Assembly: GCA_902800495.1 (NCBI GenBank)
Contig: CADCET010000018.1
Span: 1-54,380 of the forward strand
Source of the DNA: an uncultured Prevotellaceae bacterium
Lineage (GTDB): Bacteria > Bacteroidota > Bacteroidia > Bacteroidales > Bacteroidaceae
Direction: 5' to 3'
DNA length: 54,380 nucleotides
The notes beneath the pieces are model-generated. The model did no database searches. It had not been told where the DNA came from and worked only from the letters and a program-made list of their open reading frames with translations. Shown here in pieces: positions 1 through 6,284 of the stretch. A program made the position numbers and the translations under genes. Positions within the stretch are counted from its first letter, which is position 1, and each line of letters begins with the position of its first letter.

Positions 1-60
1 AATCCTTTTATCCTATTAGTCGCAGAAAAGGCGAAATAATTACATCCAAACGGAACTATT

Positions 61-2424
61 TTACATTCTTGCCTTCTGCTTCGCGCCGGCACCAGAGCCG
101 CGATACTTCGAGCGGGCCTCGTTGAACTTCCAGGTAAGGTCGAGCGTGAAGGTGCGACGGGCGGGATTGTGCGTTGTCAACTCCCGATATCCGTAGACGA
201 TAGCATCCGTCTTGTTTGTATGGAAGGGATCGCTGCAACGGAGGTCGAAGGTCAGCGTGCCCATACGCTTCAGGTTGAAGTCGCGCTGCAGTCCGACGTT
301 GGTGAAGAGACGAGTCTTGGTCATGCGGAAATTGTTGTAGTCACCTTTAGAATACCACTGGGCAGAGACATTGAGGCGGAAACCATGAGGCAATTCGATG
401 TCATTCTGCCAGCCGATAATGAACCAAGGGCGGTTGAGCGTGATGGTGGAGCCGACAGCCGTGGGCGACTTGAAGTCCTGTATCTGGGTGATGACGCTCC
501 ATGCCGGATGCCAGCAGCCGATGACGGGGCGTGCAGACAATTGGATGCTGAATTGGTTGTAATCCTCCCAGCTGTTGATGGGACGCACAAGGCTGACTAG
601 GGGATCTTCTGAACCTGGGAAAGGTTCTGTCGACATAGTGAGGGCATCCTTCACACGGCCATAGTTCAGCATCAGGTTCGCCCATTTGTAGGCAGCATTG
701 AGCACCAGACTATGGGTATAAGTCGGCAATAAATATGGATTACCGCTCTGGTAAGTATAGCGGTTGACATAAACCGTCGAACTGGTCAGATTAGCATAGT
801 TAGGACGCTGGATGTCACGACGGTAAGAGAGCGAGAGTTGTGCCTTGCCTACAGGGGCAGAGATGACTGCCGTAGGGAACCAGTCGCCATAGTCGCGGCA
901 GACCTCATCCTCCTTTTTACCAAAATTGAAGTAGTCGTTTGTCAGGTGTTCATAGCGCAGTCCTACCTGGGCATAGACTTTGCCAAAAGAACGACCATAC
1001 TCCAGGAAGGCGGCCGATGATTTCTCATTGATCTCTGTGTCGGTGGTTTTCACAGGCACATAGTCGGTGGCTGTAAACGAGTAGGCATCTGTTCGATGGT
1101 TATAGCTATATTCGCCACCCAGAGAGAGATTACCTTTCAATACAGGATAGGAGAGGATGAGTTTCGTGGCCCAGAAGTTGTTGCCGCTGTTGGTGCTGCT
1201 CTCAAAGCTACGCTCCGTAGAGCCGCCTGCGGCATCCTTTGTTGTCTCTGTGGTACTGCCTGGCGTCTTGGTGTCGTCGAAGAGACCATCCACGTTGAGG
1301 TCAATACCCAGTTGTCCTATCTTGCCGTTATAGTAGGCATTGAATATGTGCTTGCTGATAGTCTCGTCCTGCCAGACACGGCTCTCTGAATGTTCCGTGA
1401 ACTGGCCATTCTCGTAATTGTCTGTAAAGATCATACCATTGTAGTCACTACTCGGATGACGGTCGTATTTGTAGAATGCACCAAAACTATGGTTTTCATT
1501 CACCATGTAGTTCACCTGCAATTGAGGCGACCAGCCCTTCCAGATGCCCTTCGACTCCTGCGAGCTGTTGCTCTCGATGTAATCTGGACCGACAAAATAT
1601 GTCAGTTCATGCTCCTGCAACGACTTATAGTGACCGTAGCGCCCAGCCCACAGCGAAGCGGTGATGTCGAGACCGCCAGTTCGGTAGTTCACATCCAGAT
1701 TGTTCGTCAGTGTGTGCCCATACTGATAAACGCCACCGAGGTTATCCTCAAAACTCAGGCCCTCGCCCTGTGCCTTTTTCAGCGTGATGCGCACGACGGC
1801 CTTCACCGAGGCGGCATAGCGAGCACCTGGGTTCTGCACCACATCGACGTGCTGAATCTGGTCGGAGCGCAGACGCGAGAGTTCCTTCATGTCCTGCACC
1901 CGTCGACCATTGATGTACACCTCGGCATCGCCTCGTCCCAGCACCTTCACGCCGCCGTCGCGCTCTGCTTCAAGCGAAGGAATCTTCGAGAGCGCATCGC
2001 TTATGGTTCCGGCCTTTTCCAGTATCGTTCCGGCTACGGTGGTGCGCATGGCGTCGCCCTTCACATGAGTCTTAGGCATCTGACCTTTTACCACTACTTC
2101 CTTTAGCAGTTGGGTGTCCTCTTTCATCTGGATGGTCAGGTCGTTGCCAGCATTGATATATAAGGTCTGGTAGCCCACGCTGGTCACCTTGAACAGACCA
2201 TCGCTTATATCTGTCACAATCTTAAACACGCCCTGCTCGTCAGTCATCGCACCCTGCACAAAGGCCGAGTCAGGCAGCGACAGTAGCACCACGTTCACAT
2301 AGGGCATCGGCTCGCCCTTCTCATCCAATACTCGTCCGCCAAAGTCTTGTGTCTTTGCGAAACTCATCATTGTCATCATCATTGCAGCCATCAGCACTGC
2401 GAATCTTAAACTTACTCTTTTCAT
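61..2424 (-). CDS. Outer membrane beta-barrel receptor with carboxypeptidase-regulatory-like N-domain
   Basis: The protein has about 787 residues and is likely an outer membrane barrel of the OMP_b-brl_3/TonB-receptor type. It starts with a signal peptide (MKRVSLRFAVLMAAMMMTMM), so I prefer ATG 2424 over the in-frame ATG at 2436. A carboxypeptidase-D-regulatory-like domain follows at about residues 28-110 (GRVLDEKGEPMPYVNV). A plug-like segment at about 115-215 contains DAEVYINGRRV, and the rest is barrel. The final strand ends TLDLTWKFNEARS followed by a short basic tail. The substrate cannot be told. Its promoter region holds two copies of the TGTGAYRAA-type motif that also lies upstream of the LiaF-like gene, which suggests control by the neighbouring LytTR regulator (inference). 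Confidence 0.85.
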   Translation of the reverse strand: MKRVSLRFAVLMAAMMMTMMSFAKTQDFGGRVLDEKGEPMPYVNVVLLSLPDSAFVQGAMTDEQGVFKIVTDISDGLFKVTSVGYQTLYINAGNDLTIQMKEDTQLLKEVVVKGQMPKTHVKGDAMRTTVAGTILEKAGTISDALSKIPSLEAERDGGVKVLGRGDAEVYINGRRVQDMKELSRLRSDQIQHVDVVQNPGARYAASVKAVVRITLKKAQGEGLSFEDNLGGVYQYGHTLTNNLDVNYRTGGLDITASLWAGRYGHYKSLQEHELTYFVGPDYIESNSSQESKGIWKGWSPQLQVNYMVNENHSFGAFYKYDRHPSSDYNGMIFTDNYENGQFTEHSESRVWQDETISKHIFNAYYNGKIGQLGIDLNVDGLFDDTKTPGSTTETTKDAAGGSTERSFESSTNSGNNFWATKLILSYPVLKGNLSLGGEYSYNHRTDAYSFTATDYVPVKTTDTEINEKSSAAFLEYGRSFGKVYAQVGLRYEHLTNDYFNFGKKEDEVCRDYGDWFPTAVISAPVGKAQLSLSYRRDIQRPNYANLTSSTVYVNRYTYQSGNPYLLPTYTHSLVLNAAYKWANLMLNYGRVKDALTMSTEPFPGSEDPLVSLVRPINSWEDYNQFSIQLSARPVIGCWHPAWSVITQIQDFKSPTAVGSTITLNRPWFIIGWQNDIELPHGFRLNVSAQWYSKGDYNNFRMTKTRLFTNVGLQRDFNLKRMGTLTFDLRCSDPFHTNKTDAIVYGYRELTTHNPARRTFTLDLTWKFNEARSKYRGSGAGAKQKARM

Positions 2425-2476
2425 ATCATTTATCATTTTAATTGATTCTTTGACTTATTTGTTGTATATGACGCTA

Positions 2477-2484
2477 CAAAATTA
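2477..2484 (-). promoter_or_regulatory. -7 box of the outer membrane receptor gene
   Basis: TAATTTTG on the minus strand matches the Bacteroidetes -7 consensus TAnnTTTG, about 50 bases before the start codon. No TTG is present 19-21 bases upstream; that position is occupied by a perfect 14-bp hairpin. This fits a promoter that needs an activator. Confidence 0.6.
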
Positions 2485-2497
2485 CAGATAGTTGCAG

Positions 2498-2533
2498 AAA
2501 CCCCTGCATAAGTGGGATATTATGCAGGGGTTT
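2498..2533. promoter_or_regulatory. Perfect 14-bp inverted repeat at the -33 position
   Basis: Arms 2498-2511 (AAACCCCTGCATAA) and 2520-2533 are perfectly complementary with an 8-base loop. It lies between the -7 box and the TGTGAYRAA motif of the receptor gene. It could be an operator, or a terminator-like stem for the gene upstream, although no T-tract follows on either strand. Confidence 0.5.
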
Positions 2534-2583
2534 GTGACGAATGGTGTGATAAACGGTAGATCTGTGACGAATGACATGATTAA
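2533..2583 (-). promoter_or_regulatory. Two tandem TGTGAYRAA-N3-TGTGAYAAA-like sites (candidate LytTR sites)
   Basis: Site one is 2533-2553 (TGTGACGAA, TGG, TGTGATAAA). Site two begins exactly 30 bp away at 2563 (TGTGACGAA, TGA, CATGATTAA). A near-identical site lies at 4099-4119. In both promoters exactly 48 bases separate the site from the -7 box. Assignment to the LytTR regulator at 4695 is inference. Confidence 0.6.
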
Positions 2584-2654
2584 GCGAGAGTAAAAACCGA
2601 ATTTATTCGAGTTTTGCCGAGCGTGAATGTTATCGAGCGAAGCTTTGGTGGCAC

Positions 2655-3425
2655 TTACCACACTAATGCTCGCTTCTCCTTGGGGATAAACATCTTGTCG
2701 GTGGGCAGGATGCCGAAAGCCTCGTACCAGGTATCGATCATCGGCAGGGCTGCCATCACACGCAGACGAGCTGGTGAGTGAACGTCGCTGTTCACCAACA
2801 TGGCGGTGTACTCAGGCGTTGAGTTGCAAGCCCAGACGCGGGCATAAGCCAAGTAGAAACGCTGGTCAGGGGTGAAGCCTTCGACATCGCTGAGGGGTTC
2901 GGAGGCCATGCGATTCTTGTAGGCACGATAGGCAATCTTCAGACCGCCATTGTCGCTGACGTTCTCGCCGAGGGTTTTCTGACCGTTCACTTTCAGACCA
3001 GGCACGGCTTCCTGCTCACTGAACCAGTCGGCAATAACCTTGGTACGCTCATCATAGCGGGCCTTATCGCCAGCCGTCCACCAATTGGCGAGATTACCGT
3101 CTTTGTCGAACTGACAGCCCTGGTCGTCAAAGCCGTGGGTCATCTCATGGCCTATGACAGCTCCTATAGCACCATAGTTGCATACATAATCGGCCTCGGG
3201 GTCGAAAAACGGGGGCTGTAGGATGGCAGCAGGGAAATTGATGCTGTTGAAGAGCGGGTGATAGAAGGCATTGACCGTCTGCGGCGAGCAGGGCATCATA
3301 GTCTTGTCAACGGGCTGATGCCAGTACTTGCGCAACCCAGCCTGACGCGACTCCTGCGCTTGCACCGTCATTGCCCAAAACATTGCAATCACCAGTGCTG
3401 TCATCCAAAAAACAACTCTTTTCAT
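2655..3425 (-). CDS. Internally deleted M13 (neprilysin/PepO-like) zinc peptidase
   Basis: M13 peptidases are secreted metallo-endopeptidases of about 670 residues. This intact frame has only 256. It keeps a signal peptide (about 1-23, VIAMFWAMTVQAQ) and then enters the C-terminal catalytic part at once: SPQTVNAFYHP, the zinc motif HEMTH in GAVIGHEMTHGFDDQG, the third ligand region GENVSDNGG, and the typical C-terminal W. About 400 residues of the helical lid domain are missing. No stop codon or frameshift is seen, so the deletion is in frame. The gene lies 16 bp downstream of the LiaF-like gene and is probably co-transcribed with it. It could be a decaying gene or a minimal secreted protease; activity is doubtful. 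Confidence 0.8.
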   Translation of the reverse strand: MKRVVFWMTALVIAMFWAMTVQAQESRQAGLRKYWHQPVDKTMMPCSPQTVNAFYHPLFNSINFPAAILQPPFFDPEADYVCNYGAIGAVIGHEMTHGFDDQGCQFDKDGNLANWWTAGDKARYDERTKVIADWFSEQEAVPGLKVNGQKTLGENVSDNGGLKIAYRAYKNRMASEPLSDVEGFTPDQRFYLAYARVWACNSTPEYTAMLVNSDVHSPARLRVMAALPMIDTWYEAFGILPTDKMFIPKEKRALVW

Positions 3426-3441
3426 CTTAAATACTTAACTC

Positions 3442-4008
3442 TTAATTCTTGATATCCACGCCTCCGAAGAAATTACTGGCGATGATGTGGAGGGTTGGGG
3501 CCTTCGGGTCAACAGTATGTGTGGCATGATTGCCTACACCACCGATAAAGCTTTGGCTTTTTACCTCTACGTTGACCGTCGTGGGCACGAAGAGTTCGAT
3601 GCCGCCAAAAAAAGTGTGGATGTCGATCTCCTCATCCTCAGTAATCACGGCCTCACGCAGATCCAGTCGGATGCCGCCGCAGAAAGCGTCGAGCCGGGCA
3701 CCGTGGAAGGTCTCGCCGCGATAGACGTACTCGTCGCCACCATAGTGAACCGAACAGCGGATACGCTTGCCGTCCTCACCGATAGGCAGCGGTCGCTGTA
3801 GCCACTGGTCCGGGTCTTGACGATAGCTGTCGATAATCAGATGTATGCCCACGCAAAATAATATGAAGATGCAGAAATACATGACCCACGGGCCTTCCGA
3901 CATCGTTTCAAACCAACTCCAATGGAGAATGCCCCACAACGTACCGATCTTCAGCAGACTGGCTACAACAAAAAGAACGCCGATAATCGTTCTTGGTTTC
4001 ATAATCAT
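3442..4008 (-). CDS. LiaF-like membrane protein
   Basis: The frame is open further upstream to 4260, but that part overlaps the divergent gene and its promoter. I therefore start at ATG 4008 (MIMKPRTI; ATG 4002 is equally possible), which gives about 188 residues. Two hydrophobic helices (VLFVVASLLKIGTLWGILHW and WVMYFCIFILFCVGIHLII) are followed by a soluble C-terminal half with repeated GGI/GGV turns (FCGGIRLDLREA, FFGGIELFVP, FIGGV, FFGGVDIKN). That pattern is typical of the LiaF/DUF2154 beta-helix-like domain. In Firmicutes LiaF modulates envelope-stress signalling; a similar role here is inferred from the adjacent membrane sensor and LytTR regulator. Confidence 0.75.
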   Translation of the reverse strand: MIMKPRTIIGVLFVVASLLKIGTLWGILHWSWFETMSEGPWVMYFCIFILFCVGIHLIIDSYRQDPDQWLQRPLPIGEDGKRIRCSVHYGGDEYVYRGETFHGARLDAFCGGIRLDLREAVITEDEEIDIHTFFGGIELFVPTTVNVEVKSQSFIGGVGNHATHTVDPKAPTLHIIASNFFGGVDIKN

Positions 4009-4042
4009 ATTTCTTTTAAATGGTTCTTGCAAAATTGCACTA

Positions 4043-4074
4043 CAAAGGTACATTGCACTTCTTGACCCTCCAAA
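4043..4074 (-). promoter_or_regulatory. Promoter of the LiaF-like gene
   Basis: The -7 box TACCTTTG (4043-4050) and a TTTG at 4071-4074 are 20 bases apart on the minus strand, which is ideal Bacteroidetes spacing. The box lies about 35 bases ahead of ATG 4008. Confidence 0.7.
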
Positions 4075-4098
4075 TTTCTGGGATAAACAGCACGGAAA

Positions 4099-4119
4099 TG
4101 TGACGGATGGTGTGACAAA
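4099..4119. promoter_or_regulatory. TGTGACGGA-TGG-TGTGACAAA site (candidate LytTR site)
   Basis: This site is 19/21 identical to 2533-2553. It lies between two divergent promoters, exactly 48 bases from the LiaF-like -7 box and 45 bases from the -7 box of the membrane sensor gene, so it could serve both. Confidence 0.6.
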
Positions 4120-4140
4120 TTGCAAAAATTTGAGGAATGA

Positions 4141-4172
4141 TTTGGTTATTCGCTCGTTTCTCAGTACCTTTG
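4141..4172 (+). promoter_or_regulatory. Promoter of the membrane sensor/LytTR pair
   Basis: TTTG (4141-4144) and TACCTTTG (4165-4172) are separated by 20 bases. The likely start codon is at 4181, so the transcript would be nearly leaderless. Confidence 0.65.
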
Positions 4173-4180
4173 CTGCTTGT

Positions 4181-4720
4181 ATGAAACAGGGACGTATAGA
4201 AACGATAACAACGAGAATTATCAGCACTACGTTTATGGTGGTGGCGCTGGCTGTATTCAAACCTTTCGGATTAGATACATGGCTGTGGCAGGGCTATGTG
4301 CATCTGATAGCTTTGGGGGGGATTGGTTTCTCGATCTGCATGATGACAGACATCATTCTGAAGTATATCGTCAAGATGCCGAGGTCGTTCAAGAAAGGCG
4401 TCGAATACATCATCCGCCGCAATCTCTGGTTTCAGCTTATCAATACGCCGCTTGTGGCTCTGAGCATCTGTCTCTACCGCCATTTCGTACTGAATGACCG
4501 CGTAGAGGGTAATCAGTTTTCTATTGTCAATTTCCTTGAAACCCTTATCATCATCGCCTTCTGCTCCTTCGCCATCGGACTATACTGGCGTTTCAAGTTC
4601 CGAAGCAAGTATCTGGCGATGGAACTGGAAGAAACGAGACTGCTGAACGATGAGTTGAAAGAGATGCAGGAGAAATCCTTGCTAAGTATGAAGTATGTCT
4701 TCGGACAATCCAATAGTTGA
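4181..4720 (+). CDS. Four-helix membrane sensor with cytoplasmic coiled coil
   Basis: A longer frame begins at 3845, but it runs through the divergent gene. The start MKQGRIETI at 4181 fits the promoter just upstream. The 179 residues show four hydrophobic helices (about 10-26, 36-60, 84-101, 115-136) and an acidic coiled coil (about 143-166, MELEETRLLNDELKEMQ). There are no kinase motifs. In related Bacteroidetes proteins this membrane part is usually fused to a LytTR domain; here the LytTR frame begins at 4695 in another frame with 26 bp overlap. Either the pair is a natural split, or one indel has separated the two halves. Confidence 0.7.
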   Translation: MKQGRIETITTRIISTTFMVVALAVFKPFGLDTWLWQGYVHLIALGGIGFSICMMTDIILKYIVKMPRSFKKGVEYIIRRNLWFQLINTPLVALSICLYRHFVLNDRVEGNQFSIVNFLETLIIIAFCSFAIGLYWRFKFRSKYLAMELEETRLLNDELKEMQEKSLLSMKYVFGQSNS

Positions 4721-5240
4721 TACAAATGTCAATTCCGAGGTTCACAAGCAGGATATTTCTGCGGTGAACGAAGTGAAAGAAATGAGCGAGAAACCACGCC
4801 CGCAGGAGCTAACCCTCACTGGTACGACCAACGAATCGGTGACGCTCCAGATTTCTCACCTATTATATATTGAGGCCGTGGGCAACTATATGAAGGTCTG
4901 TCATCTGCGCAACGAGCAAGTGCGTACTGACATGCTTCGCGCCACGATGAAACAGATGGAAGAAACGTTGCAGGACTATCCGATGATTGTCCGCTGCCAT
5001 CGCGCCTTCCTGGTCAACCTTGGTCATGTCGAGCAGATCGTCTCACATTCCGGCTCCATCCAGTTGCTCATCAAGCACTGCCACGAATCACTCCCCGTTT
5101 CTCGCAGTAACATGGCGCAAAGGTTAAATACGTTAAATCTGCTTCCTTATTTTCTGCATTCCCCAACTCTCAATCCACTTTTCTACCATTTAACGTATAA
5201 GTTGTTGATTATCAATATTCAATATATTCGAAGGATGTAG
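4695..5240 (+). CDS. LytTR DNA-binding regulator with abnormal C-terminus
   Basis: Residues about 38-141 form a LytTR domain: SVTLQISHLLYIEAVGNYMK, then VRCHRAFLVNL, then SLPVSRSNMAQ near the end. Family members normally stop within a few residues of this point. Here the homology ends after MAQ (about base 5121) and some 40 unrelated residues follow (PLFYHLTYKLLIINIQ). This change coincides with an 11-bp inverted repeat (5128-5138/5188-5198), so the gene end looks replaced by foreign sequence. The likely targets are the shared TGTGAYRAA motifs at 2533 and 4099. Overlap with 4181-4720 suggests coupling or a former single gene. Confidence 0.8.
   Translation: MSSDNPIVDTNVNSEVHKQDISAVNEVKEMSEKPRPQELTLTGTTNESVTLQISHLLYIEAVGNYMKVCHLRNEQVRTDMLRATMKQMEETLQDYPMIVRCHRAFLVNLGHVEQIVSHSGSIQLLIKHCHESLPVSRSNMAQRLNTLNLLPYFLHSPTLNPLFYHLTYKLLIINIQYIRRM
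5128..5198. repeat. 11-bp inverted repeat at the LytTR gene end
   Basis: ATACGTTAAAT (5128-5138) and ATTTAACGTAT (5188-5198) are perfect inverses with a 49-bp loop. The left arm lies where LytTR homology stops, so this may mark an insertion or recombination scar. Confidence 0.4.
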
Positions 5241-5614
5241 CGGTCTAACGAGCATCACCATCCCCAACTCTGTGACCAGCATCGGGGGGGGTGCGTTCTC
5301 TGGCTGTAGCGGTCTGACGAGTGTAATATCCGAGATTACAGAACCATTTAATTGCGGAACGGATGCCTTCCCGACGAATGCCTGCCGAAATGGTACGCTG
5401 TACGTTCCCGCAGGCACGAAGGACCTGCGTCGTCAACAACAAGGAATTGTCAACCAAGAATGTAGAAGTAGGTGCTACCATCGCGCCTCCAACAACAGAC
5501 GGCGAGGGCATGGTCAGCACCGTCATCGAGAGCGACAGCCAGAAAATCCGCCTGCAAAAAGGTCAGGTGTACATCCTGACCATCAACGGACGGACGCTGA
5601 AGTTCGCGCTGTAA
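5222..5614 (+). pseudogene. BspA-type leucine-rich-repeat protein, C-terminal remnant
   Basis: Reading from about 5235, the frame encodes LRR_5 (BspA-like) repeats: GCSGLTSITIPNSVTSIG, then GAFSGCSGLTSV, then a DAFP/GTLYVPAGT motif. Near 5420 homology jumps to another frame, which gives NNKELSTKNVEVG and the closing KGQVYILTINGRTLKFAL before the stop at 5614. No start codon or signal peptide is present. It is the frameshifted 3' end of a surface LRR protein whose 5' part has been lost, joined directly to the broken LytTR gene. Confidence 0.7.
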
Positions 5615-5642
5615 GGCCTCTTCAGAGGATTTCTCCGCCGTT

Positions 5643-5680
5643 CTCCCCTCCCCTCAAGGGGAGGGGCTGGGGGTGGGGTC
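5643..5680 (+). repeat. G-rich palindromic element, copy A
   Basis: A hairpin of CCCCTC/GAGGGG type is followed by a GGGGGTGGGG tail. It is the same family as the copies at 12809, 20526, 20616, 45529, 45652, 47734, 47830 and 47868. This copy follows the LRR remnant. Confidence 0.7.
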
Positions 5681-5721
5681 TGTAACTTTTTCACTCTGCC
5701 GCTTGCCGGCTGAATGGTATT

Positions 5722-6178
5722 TCTCGCGTACGCGCGCGTAGGTTAGTGAAAATGGAAAACATCCCACCCATGTCGCCCATCCCACCCCTAAGCTTCTTGC
5801 CCCCAAACCAGCAAAGCGGCGGCCCGCTCCTCATGGGATTTCTCCCCCAGCCGCAGTTAGGAGCGACATGGGCGACATGGGTGAGGTGTTTTCCGGTTAA
5901 GCTATCCATAGGGAGAAGTGAGATAGAAGTGAGAGGTGTGAAGTGAGAAGTGATAAGTGAGAGGTAAAACGTCACGGCCTCTCGTAAAAACGTCACAGCC
6001 TCTCGTAAAAACGTCACGGCCTCTCGCGAAAACGTCGCGGCCTCTCGTGAAAACGTCGCGGCCTCTCGTGAAAACGTCATGGCCTTACACTTCTCACCTC
6101 TCACTTCTCACCTCTCACTTCTCCTTGCACTGGTGCGGGATGTTTTCTGCTTTTCTTTCCTATTACGCGCGTATGCCA
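5722..6178. repeat. Nested foldback element with 21-bp tandem array
   Basis: This stretch has no convincing gene. Outer arms with ACGCGCGTA and GAAAACATCCC occur at about 5728-5763 and, inverted, at about 6137-6173. A second inverted pair (CCCACCCATGTCGCCC) joins about 5755-5785 to 5864-5893. A third set of GAAGTGAGAGGTG-like arms (5912-5965, inverted at 6089-6124) encloses an array at 5971-6084 of five full units and a partial one. The array has an exact 21-bp period (unit GTCACGGCCTCTCGTAAAAAC, varying at a few bases). The open frames on both strands only reflect the repeat. Confidence 0.7.
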
Positions 6179-6232
6179 GAGACAAATACTAATTAATGAC
6201 TTTAATGGATTTTGCGAAGAAAGGCTCTATAC

Positions 6233-6266
6233 GAAAAAAGAGGGCGCACACTTGGTACGCCCTCTT
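6233..6266 (-). terminator. Rho-independent terminator of the BACON/OB lipoprotein gene
   Basis: The stem AGAGGGCG/CGCCCTCT (6239-6246 and 6258-6265) is followed on the minus strand by a run of six T. It starts 19 bp after the stop codon. Confidence 0.8.
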
Positions 6267-6284
6267 TGTTTATATACGTGTAGT

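Noticed and set aside
1-60. Possible gene end at the left edge
   Set aside because: Only 60 bases precede the receptor stop codon; nothing can be identified.
169-600. Plus-strand frame opposite the first receptor gene
   Set aside because: It is a shadow of the minus-strand coding frame without motif or promoter.
3845-4180. Longer N-terminus for the membrane sensor gene
   Set aside because: This part runs antisense through the LiaF-like gene and both promoters; the start at 4181 agrees with the -7 box.
5966-6084. Possible CRISPR array
   Set aside because: The units are direct 21-bp tandem copies with no spacers, and no cas genes are present.
5691-6196. Open frames on both strands encoding TFSREAV-like or TSRPLVK-like repeats
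   Set aside because: They only translate the 21-bp array, have no start context or promoter, and occur on both strands equally.
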